A stretch of 64,000 bases of DNA, from positions 330,849,038-330,913,037 of the forward strand of contig OY992536.1 in NCBI GenBank assembly GCA_963921195.1. Reading direction: 5' to 3'. The position numbers and the translations under genes are program-made. This DNA is from Pegoplata infirma (lineage: Eukaryota > Arthropoda > Insecta > Diptera > Anthomyiidae). Below are positions 21,853-31,900 of this stretch, one piece after another (the first letter of the stretch is position 1; each line of letters starts with the position of its first letter). The notes under the pieces are model-generated. The model was not told the DNA's origin. It saw only the letters and a program-made list of their open reading frames with translations, and did no database searches.

Positions 21853-22810
21853 CCCAACAAACATTTACCTTTGAAATACATTGAATATTATATTGATAGC
21901 AAGTTTAAAATTTAAACCTTAGCCTTGAAAACCAGTTGAAAATAACATAGTTCTCAACGTGAAAACAATAGCATTCTCAAAGAAAATGGCATGTTAGTTC
22001 TCAAGTAAAATTTTCAAGTTTATTTAGATTTGATATATAGTTTGAGATTTTTTGAATGTATAATGTTTCTCCAATGTACACAAATATTTTTAGCTTGAAA
22101 ATATACTTACTATCTAATTGAATTTTAGTGTAGTTTTCAAAGATTTCTCAGCCTTATTTATAATGTGAATTTTACATTATTTTTCAAATGAACCTCAATA
22201 CTATTTTTTATTAAAAAAAACTGTAAATACGAATTTTAATAATATTTGCTATTTATTTGCACTAAAAATTGTTAATAAAAAAATTACATGGAATGCCATT
22301 TTTGAGGTCGTCTCCTTCCAGGTCTTCTTCTTCAGCCGTCTGCTCATTAAAATTCGAAATCTTTAAAGAAAAGAAAAGACGTTATTAAATGTATAACTTT
22401 TTTTGATAAACTCATGTGTACTTACTTTTTAAACGTTTATGCAAGTTTTTATAATGCATAAAAATGCATAAAAATACATAAAATTTCTATATTTTTCATC
22501 TTAATTTTTAAAACAAAATTTTAAGTTTTCTGACAATTTGAAATTCGGAATTGAACAACATTTGAAAACAAAATTATTTCCACCCATAATCAATGTTTGA
22601 TATTAGGTTTGAGAAACATTACAAATCAATTTGATGTTTATACTTTTTTGAAAAGAATTAATAGCATAGGAAAAAACAAATATTTCCAACATGTTTCAAA
22701 TTTAGTTTAAATGTTTAAATTTTTGTCTCTGAAAACAATTTGAAAAACACCCTTGATATTTAGTGCCAGTTTGATTTTTTTTTCAAAGGCTGGAATTGAT
22801 GTTTGTTGGG
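21853..22810. mobile_element. CCCAACAAACAT-ended TIR element with a coding-like fragment
   Basis: The ends read CCCAACAAACATTTACCTTT at 21853 and the inverted ATGTTTGTTGGG ending at 22810, followed by similar subterminal 'cctttgaaa'/'tttcaaagg' motifs. No clear target duplication was found. On the minus strand it contains an exon-like, acidic coding fragment preceded by a possible small intron (22289-22425), described separately. Confidence 0.6.
22289..22425 (-). pseudogene. Possible captured gene fragment: 65-bp GT-AG intron followed by an acidic coding segment
   Basis: On the minus strand a GTAAGT donor at 22425 and an AG ending at 22361 would bound a 65-bp intron, the size of the mIF2 introns nearby. 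The following bases read ISNFNEQTAEEEDLEGDDLK before meeting AT-rich sequence and a stop. The segment is richer in GC than its surroundings. It could be the end of an old transposase gene or a piece of a host gene carried by the element. I do not recognise the protein. Confidence 0.3.
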
Positions 22811-23047
22811 TTACTGCTATCGTAATTTTGTTTGTAAAATTAATAAGTGTTAGTAAAAAAACAAGTGTTCGGGTCAAATTATAGTAGAATTTAGAGGTAA
22901 TAATATTAATCGGTTAATCGAACCATTTTAACCGATTAATCGGGTCGAATAATTATTTGCGTTTTAAATTATTTGTTTCGACATTAACCGAAATAGAGGA
23001 GATTAATCGAGGAATCAGTTAATCGATTAACCAAATTGGAAACACTA

Positions 23048-23160
23048 GTCAGGACAGTCCTCTTGGTCCTTTCTTATTCTTGATTTTTATAAATGATCCC
23101 TCATCTGCTATTATTTTGTCTGTTATTTTGTTGTTCTTTGCCAATGCAAATAAAGATTCG
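23048..23160 (+). pseudogene. LINE reverse-transcriptase palm fragment
   Basis: The plus-strand reading DSPLGPFLFLIFINDP is the 'QGS.LGPLLF.LFINDL' block of Jockey/CR1-type reverse transcriptases. It is followed shortly by LLFFANANK in the place of the catalytic FADD region, with both aspartates replaced by asparagine-type residues. The fragment is therefore catalytically dead. It continues after interruptions at 24780-25139. Confidence 0.7.
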
Positions 23161-23240
23161 TAGACGAAAGTGGACGTGGGTAGGTCATATATTGCGAATA
23201 CCCCCTGCAGAATTTGTCAGAAGAGCCCTATGTTCACACC
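23161..23240 (+). pseudogene. RTE-type LINE C-terminal fragment
   Basis: The reading RRRKWTWVGHILRIPPAEFV matches the 'KRKW.W.GHTLRK' region of RTE-clade proteins seen also at 13320-13370. It directly abuts the preceding Jockey/CR1-type fragment in another frame, so the two LINE types are spliced together here by rearrangement. A TA-family element interrupts it at 23241. The sequence 'ccctatgttcaca' occurs just before and just after that element. Confidence 0.6.
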
Positions 23241-23678
23241 CAGGTAGAAAAATACAACCGTAAAAACGCTTTTAAAGCGCTCTGCATGGTAGTACGAATG
23301 CTTTCAGATCATACGGAAAACCAACCTCAGAGCGCTTTAAGATAGTCCTAATGATAACACCGTTAAACGGTTTATATAAAGCGTTTTTAAAGACATTTAT
23401 AATGGTGATTTGAGAACGCTTCGTTAAAGCATTATTAAAGCGTTAAAAAGCAAAATATATAGCAATTTAAAAATTTTTGTAAACTTTGTCGTACTGGACA
23501 ATATAAGTTGTATCTTGGTATAGGCAAGAAATTGCTGCAAAAATAAGTTTTAATAATGTTAAAGTTTGCAAGAAAATGTAATATTGCAACAAAATTTTAA
23601 TAAAATATCTGATGACATAACTTTATAGTTTTAAAGGAAATCTTTCGTTTTAATGGATATTGAAAATTGGAAAATTTT

Positions 23679-24200
23679 TAGAGTCCGACCGAATATTCGG
23701 TTTCGGTCTCGGTTTCGGCCGAATAATAGGGTTTCGGCCTCTCTCGGTATTCGGCAAAATTTTGGCCGAATATTAGCCGAAACCGAAACTTTTTGGTATT
23801 TTAAAAAATATGTAAAAAGGTCTGTGAATTTTTTGATTTCGTATTTTATTACACTTGTTTCTGTTCAATTGAAGAAATTGTTACAAGTTTATACAATAAA
23901 TGTAAAACTGTTTCAGTTCTAAAATTATTTTCTCCAAATCTGCAAATGAAATATACAATTTTTTTTGTAAGTTTTTTAAAAAACACATTTTTTTTTTCAA
24001 AAATACAACAATTCCTATGGTTTAAAATCATTATATGATATATATTAATCTTTAACAACTTTTTAATAATTTATTCATGCCAGGCGGTAGTTTTTTTTTA
24101 GTTTCGGTTTCGGTTCGGTTTCGGCCGAATATTAATTTTTCAGCCGAATATTCGGTTCGGTTTCGGTTCGGCCTCGAAAACTGGTTTCGGTCGGACTCTA
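23679..24200. mobile_element. Short hAT-like element, TSD AAAATTTT
   Basis: The ends are TAGAGTCCGACCGAATATTC at 23679 and the inverted GTTTCGGTCGGACTCTA ending at 24200. AAAATTTT lies on both sides (23671-23678 and 24201-24208). Inverted GTTTCGG/CCGAAAC motifs crowd both ends. It is a smaller relative of the 11074-13771 element, whose terminus differs by only a few bases. Confidence 0.88.
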
Positions 24201-24208
24201 AAAATTTT

Positions 24209-24418
24209 CCATCCAGAAAAATAGATACTTCAAAAGCGATTAATGCGAAGACAATTTTAAGAAAATTATTAGAAACAACAATGAATTTTCACAAAATTTT
24301 TCACATCGCAGATGATGTAGCTAATATGGAAGCTACAATATCTCAGTTTTCTGACTTCGATTTTGAAACCAGTTTCTTAAAGTCAATTGTAAATGCTTTA
24401 TACAAATTCTCAAAATAA
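24209..24418 (+). pseudogene. Unidentified coding-looking segment inside a TIR element
   Basis: The frame reads TSKAINAKTILRKLLETTMN then FHKIFHIADDVANMEATISQ and ends FLKSIVNALYKFSK at a stop. Its composition is balanced, unlike the low-complexity frames around it, and it looks like an amphipathic helical C-terminus. The frame is broken at its 5' side by the nested hAT-like element, with a stop in one frame and no clean join. I do not recognise the family. It may be a transposase remnant or a captured host exon. Confidence 0.35.
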
Positions 24419-24779
24419 AACTCCATTGGTAGTATACCCACTCTACAAGAATAGAATCCAATGCAACAAAATTGGTGTTTTCTTATGGCTGCCTCTCATC
24501 CTTTAAAATTGAGTTATTTTTTACAAGTCTTGATTTTATTTTATAACCATCATGAATTTATAGTTGGGGGTGTTTCGAAAACGCTTTTTCTTATTACCGT
24601 CATGAATTTCTACTTAAGAGTGCTTTAAAGACGCTTTATTTTTATAACCGTCATGAATTTCTACTTGGGCAGTTCCCTATGTTCACACTGGAGTAGTTAT
24701 GTTGTAATTTAAATAAAGGACATATATGTATATCTTTTGATGTTTTCTGATGATGTTAACTTTTTTTGTCTTACAGTTG

Positions 24780-25139
24780 TCCTGTTGGACAGGTATTGTT
24801 GAAGAATTATATAATTAGTGCGATTGTAACCTCGTGGAGATGAACTTGAAAAAGTATAACCACATGCCTTTTGCGAGGTCGAAGTTTCTGACTACTCAAT
24901 ACCTATTGAATGGTTCGATTTTGAAATCGGTTAATTCTATTTTCGTTCTTGGTATTCTTTTGGATAAAAAGTTGACTTTTAACGCGCATGTGGAGACTAT
25001 GGTTAACAAGGCCTATGACGTTCTCGGATTCATGAACCGCTGGACGAAAGAATTTTCTGACCCCTTTATATGAGATCAATTTTGAAATTTAGTTTTATTG
25101 TTTGATATCCATATTATGTCGTTCATAGTGTATATGGAC
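24780..25139 (+). pseudogene. Jockey/CR1-type LINE RT thumb fragment
   Basis: The reading CNLVEMNLKKYNHMPFARSK, then NSIFVLGILLDKKLTFNAHV, then VNKAYDVLGFMNRWTKEFSD is the conserved sequence following the RT palm ('WC..N.M.LN..K', 'LGV..D.KLTF..H', 'KA...LGF..R..K.F.D'). After a stop it continues with PYYVVHSVYG-like sequence to 25139, where a hAT-like element begins. It is probably the same LINE copy as 23048-23160. Confidence 0.75.
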
Positions 25140-25427
25140 CAGAGATGGGACTAATGCATTGTTTTTCAATTATCATTGAGTGTTTCATTGTCATTGAATA
25201 TGGTCAATGTTAATGAAATTAAAAAATCATTATCATTAATTTTACACAATGAAAATGAAATGAAATTTTCATTAGCAATTTTTTACATAATGATAATGTA
25301 AAATAAAATCATTACCAATTAATCAATGATAATGAAAAACAAAAATTTCATTGAATTCTTGGAAATATTTTTTTAAAGAAAACGATAGTGATAAGTGATA
25401 ATAACAAATTTTTAAATTGTTATATAG

Positions 25428-26010
25428 GTAGAAAAAATGTTTCAGAATCTGAGACTTTCCTAATAGATAAAATGTATTAGAATCTGAGACTTTTCTTAAG
25501 AAAAAATTTCTCAGAATCTATAGAAAAAATGTCTCAGAATCTGAAACTTTTTCCGAAGCAAAAATGTCTCAAAATCTGAGACTTTTTCTATAACAAAAAT
25601 GTACCAGAATCTGATACTTTTTCTATAGAAAAAACGTTTCAGAATCTGAGACTTTTTCTGAAGCAGAAATGTCTCAGAATCTGAGACTTTTTCTATAGAA
25701 AAAATGTCTCAGAATTTGAGACTTTTCTATAGAAAAAATGTCTCAGAATCTGAGAGTTTTTCTATAGAAAAAATTTCTCAGAATCTGAGACTTTTTCTAT
25801 AGAAAAAATGTCTCAGAATTTGAGACTTTTTCTATAGAAAAAATGTCTCAGAATCTGAGACTTTTTCTATAGAAGAAATGTCTCAGAATCTGAGGCTTTT
25901 TCTATAGAAAAAATGTCTCAGAATTTGAGACCTTTTCTATAGAAAAAATGTCTCAGAATCTGAGACTTTTTTTATAGAAAAAATGTATCATAATCTGCGA
26001 TTTTTAAAGA
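25428..26010. repeat. Minisatellite, about 35-bp unit with an internal palindrome
   Basis: About 16 head-to-tail units of the form 'tctcagaatctgagac' plus 'tttttctatagaaaaaatg' are present. Each unit contains a CAGAATCTG palindrome and a second one centred on TCTATAGA. Central units are very uniform and the edges are degenerate. Confidence 0.88.
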
Positions 26011-26118
26011 CAATTCCTTTTGTTTACAACCGATTTTCTCATTTTTTTTTTATATTTTTAAAGTTGTCATAAAAATTTGAATTTTCATTTGTTAATAAAA
26101 AAATGTTAATAAAAAATA

Positions 26119-27475
26119 TGAGGCATTCCACACCAAATGTTCAGCAAAAAAAAAGTGATGTCGTGTCAATATGAAATCAATTGCAGAGTATTCGCCCTTA
26201 GGTCACCATTAAATAACAAAAATAAAATTTCAGTTTTTTCAAAAAGTGGGCCTTGGAGGCATGGTCAAAAATTGAAAATTTTAGCATTTTTTGCCTAAGT
26301 ATCTTTATTTCAATATTTATGCCAATGAAATGAAACACAGTGATGTCTTTAAAATAAAAGTTTTTTAAAGATTTTTGTGTGGGCTATCGATTAAAAAAAT
26401 AAAAATTGGAAAATTTTCAGAAGAAGTTCTGAATATTTTAAATTTAAATTTAAACTTTATTTATCAAAAAACATGCCACAATTTTATTTCTTTTTTAAAT
26501 GTTCAAAAATTAGTTAAGGTGTATATCTATCTGTTCTGAAATTTTCAGAGATGCATTTTTCCTTGTTTTCGAGAAAAAAAATGTTGAACATTGCACTATG
26601 CTTATAATTTACAATAATGGGGTATATTACGTATGCGAATGAGTAATATTAACTATTAAAAAACATTTAAAATAGAGATGTGATCGTGGGTAAGTTGTTT
26701 TTTTTACCATCACGCTCTCTCACCAAGGAAATTATTTTAATCACGCATGCTCATTTATTTTTCTCACGCTCAGTCACGCTCACGTGAGTATCGTGCACGT
26801 GACAAAATTTTTTGTCACGTACGTGAACGTGAGGAAAATTAAAAATCGTGCGTGATTAAAACTTTTTCTTCGTGAGCGTGCGTGATCGTCGAAAAAAACT
26901 CACCCTCGAAAACATCTCTATTTTAAATGATTTTTAAGAGTTAATATTACTCATTCGCATACATAATATACCCCATTATTGTAAATTATAAGCATAGTGC
27001 AATGTTCAACATTTTTTTTCTCGAAAACAAGGAAAAATGCATCTCTGAAAATTTCAGAACAGATAGATATACACCTTAACTAATTTTTGAACATTTAAAA
27101 AAGAAATAAAATTGTGGCATGTTTTTTGATAAATAAAGTTTAAATTTAAATTTAAAATATTCAGAACTTCTTCTGAAAATTTTCCAATTTTTATTTTTTT
27201 AATCGATAGCCCATACAAAAATCTATAAAAAACTTTTATTTTAAAGACATCACTGTGTTTCATTTCATTGGCATAAATATTGAAATAAAGATACTTAGGC
27301 AAAAAATGCTGAAATTTTCAATTTTTGACCATGCCTCCAAGGCCCACTTTTTGAGAAATCTTAAATTTTATTTTTGTTATTTAATAGTGCCCTAAGGGCG
27401 AATACTTTGCAAATGATATCCTATTGAAACCACCATGGTTTTTCTGTAGTGGAACAGTTGGTGTGGAATGACTCA
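26119..27475. mobile_element. 1.36-kb palindromic foldback element
   Basis: The whole element is one inverted repeat, from TGAGGCATTCCACACCAAAT at 26119 to its complement ending at 27475, with the centre near 26800. TA lies outside each end (26117-26118 and 27476-27477). The centre is rich in alternating CACG and GTGA motifs. A diverged half copy is at 1-875. The 82-codon minus frame at 27054-27302 is an accident of the arm sequence. Confidence 0.85.
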
Positions 27476-27676
27476 TATGCGGTATTTCATTAACATTGAC
27501 AATGAAATAAAAAATTCGATTTCATTGACAATGTGTAAACAAATGAAATTGAAAAAATGATTTTCATTAACATTATGTAAAAAATTTGAAATGAAAATAA
27601 AAAATCATTAACAATGAACAGGTTAATGATAATGAAAACTCAATGGCAATGATTCGTGCCCAACTCTGATATGGAC

Positions 27677-28688
27677 ATTTCCGTTTACCTTTTCATTTGT
27701 TTGAAATTTTGGTTTTATGGCAAAAACTTTTTTATTTGCATTCAAATGGCTATCTACTGATAGAAATGCATAAAGGACTTCTAATGCATTCAGCTTACAA
27801 CACTTAAGGCCAAAAATTTTAATAATAATAAAATCCACTTTTTTTGCGAGGCACATTCGCAATATTATTTAAAAGTAGCCAGCACATCGCGTGATCCAAA
27901 TATTTTTTGATTTTTTATAATAAAATCGATATAGCGTGTTAAAATTTTGATTAGCAAAAATTTAGCTAAATCTGATATTTCACGATTTTAAACTTTTGCT
28001 TGTATTTTCACGCGAAAATAATTATGATTTAAAATATACCCTTCAGACGATTGCTTGTAATGCGTATTATGGATGGTGTGCAAAAGTTGGGACTTAATGT
28101 AACTGTATGCTGAAATCGCGCCAAATTTTGTCTCCAGATATACCGCCAGGACACACCCAAACCGCTAATAGAAATTAATTTCTATAAATGGCAATTGCTG
28201 GTACTTATAAAATTTTATCCCAAAACAGAGCGGCATTAATAAATTTTGAAGATTGTGGATTTTATGCATCTTTCAAAATTTCTTTAATCAGAAATTGCAT
28301 CTCATTTTAAAATTCACAATTTTGTATAATGCACAAGTTACTTAAGTAATTTGAGGGTGCTAAATCCGAATGTGACATTTAATTTGGTCCATCGTCATTA
28401 GATTTCGTAAATTGCATATCATGCATTAAGAGAGCCACTTTTTAAAACAAACTTTTAACGTAAAAATCTGATTGTATATCCACGTTAATGGACGTAATTT
28501 ATCCGGTTTTAATGGGGATAGTATTAAACATTAATTAACGTTGATTTTGTTAAATTCTAATAATAATTGTATTAAAAATTTTCTATTAATTGACGAACTG
28601 TTAATCGATTACAAACCCTAGTCGCCACAGTAAAATACTAAACAAATATTGCTTTAATTTGAAATAATATAATTAATGTTTCAACATA
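27677..28688. other. Unassigned intergenic DNA downstream of mIF2
   Basis: No gene, bounded repeat or conserved coding stretch could be recognised. The first part may hold more of the degraded LINE seen at 24780-25139 but the reading frame is lost. The 79-codon minus frame at 27623-27862 spans a hAT boundary and is rejected. Confidence 0.4.
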
Positions 28689-28694
28689 TTTATT
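28689..28694 (-). other. Candidate poly(A) signal for mIF2
   Basis: AATAAA on the minus strand lies about 77 bases after the mIF2 stop codon, within 'aagtaaataaatatg'. Its position suits a short 3' UTR. An alternative ATTAAA-like motif occurs about 40 bases further on. Confidence 0.55.
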
Positions 28695-28770
28695 TACTTA
28701 CATTCCTACCTATAGAGCTTTTAACTAAATCAAACTAATGTTAATAAACCCTTTTTTTGTTTTCAGCATT

Positions 28771-28943
28771 TTAAAAACCTGGATCCCAATCAGTCTTTTG
28801 AGGTTCAGAATGTGTTGAATAACAAACAATAATATCGCCGGCTTGTGGTAGAATTTTTGTTTCTTTTAAACGCAAACCGCATTCAACATCTTTTTTAATT
28901 GAGTCAACTTCGTTTTTTAAATGTCTCATAGATTCCAGTGGCC
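28771..28943 (-). CDS. mIF2: mIF2 coding exon 9 (C-terminus)
   Basis: It follows a 61-bp intron with a CAATTTAG acceptor. It encodes residues 640-695, including [20 protein letters not shown] and a final TDWDPGF before a TAA stop at 28771-28773. The 'L...K.DV..V..G.ECG' element is the conserved end of the C-terminal IF2 domain; Cys in ECGL is retained. Confidence 0.95.
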
Positions 28944-31900
28944 CTAAATTGAAGTATTTGTGGTTATTAATAAATTTACACTGCTAACTTTATTTCTTAC
29001 TCACCGTCGTAAATAACTTCACCATCACGCATCAAACGAAATTTTTGCGATTTTTTTAAAACGCCTTTTGTACAGCGACAACCGGCTACAGGAACTTCTT
29101 TACGTCCTTCCGTAATGGAAAACTGTTGTAAAACATTTGCTTCGCCCAATATCTCTTCAACTTCGACAGGTGGCAGTTTATTGCTGATTTCATCTTTTAA
29201 ATCATCAATTAATCGATAAATTATATTACAAACACGTATTGAAACATCACTCAAAACTTTGGTTGGCGGTTCAACGGAAAATGCATATATAATTGCATCA
29301 AATGATTTTGCCAATTCTACATCTGACTCGTTTACATTGCCAACACCATAATGTACTACATCCAGGCGACATTTATCATTGCTATGGTAAGTTTCTAAAA
29401 CATCAAGAATGGCCTCAACCGATCCATGAACATCACCTTTAATAATGACACTAACTCTAGGCACACCATCATTTTTAATTGTTTCTTTAGACCTAGGACC
29501 ATGTCTTAATCTAAATCTGCCAGCCAGGCGACGAGCATCTCGTTCAGCTCGATATTTCTCTAAATGTTCTTCTTCCTTTTTGCGTATTTCCTCGACACTA
29601 TGTTCGGCCTTTTCCTTTTGTGCTTCATGAGTACGGTATCTTAGGACAGAATTGGCCTTTTTCTAAAAAGAAAAAAAAATTTATAACATTTTTTTATTTG
29701 TGATTAAGATAATAAATCATTCTAAATACCTCTGATTCCACTTCTAATATTAAATCACCAGCAAGTGGCAGTTCCCTCCATCCTAAGATCTCCACAGGCG
29801 TTCCTGGTTCAGCTTTATCGAGAGGTTTTCCATTATGATCAAAGAGTCCTCTAACTTTGGCATGAGCGAGTCCACTAACCAGTATCGATCCTTTGCGTAG
29901 GGTACCCCGTTTTACTATTGCCGTAGAAAGCTTTCTTAAAAGAAAATTGTATTTCATTTAATTATCTTTTAAGACATATTCGTGCCAAACTTCAGAGGTC
30001 TAGCTGTTTTAGATCAGACTTCACCATGGTTCTACAGACAGACGGACGGACATTCATAGAATGTCTATGATGGGTAAATATTATACAGGGTGATTCAGTT
30101 ACGACCCGCCGAATTTTACCAGCGTATTCCTTGGCTTATTTCATGAAAAATAATCCACTACGACCATCCCCGAAAATGCAAGTGCGCGAAATGGCTGCGG
30201 TTTGAAAAACTTCGGATTGGGGGTCGAAGGGTAGTAGGGCAAAATTTTTAACTTTTAACTAGTAGTCCGATATTTTTTTTGAGCTTGTTGGAAAGGTATT
30301 TCTGAGACCTTTTAGAATCATTAGCAAAAAAATTAAAAAAAAAAATAAAATCGCCGAGATATAGAGCTTTAAAAAAAAAAGTTGTAAAAAAAGACATTGG
30401 AACTTGCACAACCTCCATTTGCTCAGCCAGATAACAGGTAGCTTGTTTTTTTTTCTCTTAAAAGATTTCTCTACCTCTTACCTTTCCAAAATGTCCTTAA
30501 AGAAGCCCAGAGGTCTTACTCTTCCAAAGTTATGACCATTTGACTAAAATTCAAATACTTTTTTTTGTTTTTGTAGGCGAAATAACAGCACACGTAAATA
30601 AGATTTGTAAATTAACACATTTAAGATTTTATTTTATTCAAATTTTTGGCAGTAAAATGGTCATAACTTTGGAACGATAAGACCTCTGGGCTTCGTTTAG
30701 GGCATTTTGGAAGGGTAGGAGCGCTATCTTTTAAGAGAAAAAAAAAACATAAGTCACCTGCCATATGGCTGAGCAAATGGAGGTTATGTGCAAGTTCCTA
30801 TGTCTTTTTTTACAACTTTTTTAAAAGCTCTGTATTTCACTTTTTTTTTAATTTTTTGATAATGATTCTGAAAGGTCTCAGAAAGACCTTTCCAACAAGC
30901 CTAAAAACAAAGAAGTTAGCAATTTTACCCTCCGACCAACAATCCGAAAATTTTCAAATCGCTGCCATTTCGCATTTTAGGGGATGGTCGTGGTGGAATT
31001 ATTTTCATGAAATGAGCCAAGGAATACGCTTATGAATTTCGGCGGGTTGTGACTGAATCACGCTGTATATACTTTATGGAGTCCCCGACTGATATTTCGA
31101 TGCAAGAGTTCTTTAGAATTTTTTTTTTTTTTTAATTTCTAAGTTCCAAAACTATTTTTGAATAACAATTTTTTGTCAATTTTTTATTTTTTTGTTTTTT
31201 AAGTAAAAAAAATCACTAAAAATGTTTTTTTGAAAAAAAAATTTTTGAAAAATTTTCTAAGTTTCTTAGAGTACAAAAATTGTTTTTTTTTCGGATTTCA
31301 CTTTGTATCAAACAAATTATTATAACCAAACTAAAACCGAAATTCTTTACTTTGGGTTTTTAAAGCGCTTTGATGACTTTAAAAAAACGTTCTCAAAGCA
31401 CTTTTTTGCATCGCTTTTAAAACGCTTTAAACCTAGCGTGGATCGATGTTATCATTCGGATCATCTGAAGGCGCTTTGAAGTTAGTATACAGAATGCTCG
31501 TACAACCGTCCACAACGCTTATGCGATTTTATTTTTCTGACTGACTAGTAGTCAGTGACTACCTGTGAATTTTTAAAAATTTTGTTTTAAAAAATTTTTA
31601 GGTTTGGAAAATGCCTAAAAGTCTAAAACATTTTTAGCAAGAGATATGCACCAAATCTTAAACTTATTTTGAGCTGGACAAATTTTCTTTACAAAATGCT
31701 TAAAAGAGGAAAACATTTTTAAAATTATTTTGTATAAGAAAAAATCTCGATTTAGATCCAAATTTTTCATAAAAAAGCATCGGAAATTGAAAAGTTCTAA
31801 AAAAAAATCTGTTACTTGTTGGAACATAATAATTTCCTTAAGAAAAGATGTATTAAAAATTCGGCAGATCATTTTTTTAGATTCTGATTTTTTTGTCTTC

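Larger units (their letters stand above)
19391..23047. mobile_element. hAT-like element with TAGTGTTTCCAATT ends and large internal minisatellite
   Basis: The ends are TAGTGTTTCCAATTATTCGA at 19391 and AATTGGAAACACTA ending at 23047. The flanks GTCAGGGC (19383-19390) and GTCAGGAC (23048-23055) agree at 7 of 8. GGTTAACCGG/GATTAATCG motifs cluster near both ends (19415-19515 and 22910-23035). The middle holds a degenerate 'atttctgaatttcaattg' minisatellite (19960-20389 and 21480-21760) and two further insertions (20390-21462 and 21853-22810). It interrupts an RT reading frame. Confidence 0.85.
23241..24669 (+). mobile_element. CCCAGTCAGAAA-family element, copy 3, with nested hAT-like element
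   Basis: The left end is CCCAGGTAGAAAAATACAAC and the right end TTTCTACTTGGG. Internal 'gcgctttaaga' and 'aatgataacacc' blocks match the copies at 2014-2674 and 18380-19015. It is longer than the other copies even after removing the hAT-like element at 23679-24200. It carries a coding-looking stretch at 24201-24416. Confidence 0.7.
25140..27668. mobile_element. hAT-like element, perfect TSD ATATGGAC, with internal minisatellite
   Basis: The ends are CAGAGATGGGACTAATGCAT at 25140 and CATTGAGTTGGG-type inverted sequence ending AACTCTG at 27668 (imperfect). ATATGGAC flanks both sides (25132-25139 and 27669-27676). Subterminal 'aatgaaaatgaaat' and 'tcattaacaatg' motifs are mirrored at 25170-25340 and 27480-27650. 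The interior holds a 35-bp minisatellite and the palindromic element 26119-27475. Confidence 0.85.

Noticed and set aside
23225..24690. 14-bp target duplication 'ccctatgttcacac' around the 23241-24669 element
   Set aside because: The right copy is separated from the element's TIR by five bases and other family members show only TA. It is more likely a pre-existing repeat in the target.
27054..27302. 82-codon minus-strand frame
   Set aside because: It is the arm of a palindromic element, and the mirrored arm carries interrupted frames.
29445..29630. Plus-strand 61-codon open frame
   Set aside because: It is the antisense shadow of mIF2 exon 8. The same applies to 36862-37053 opposite exon 4.
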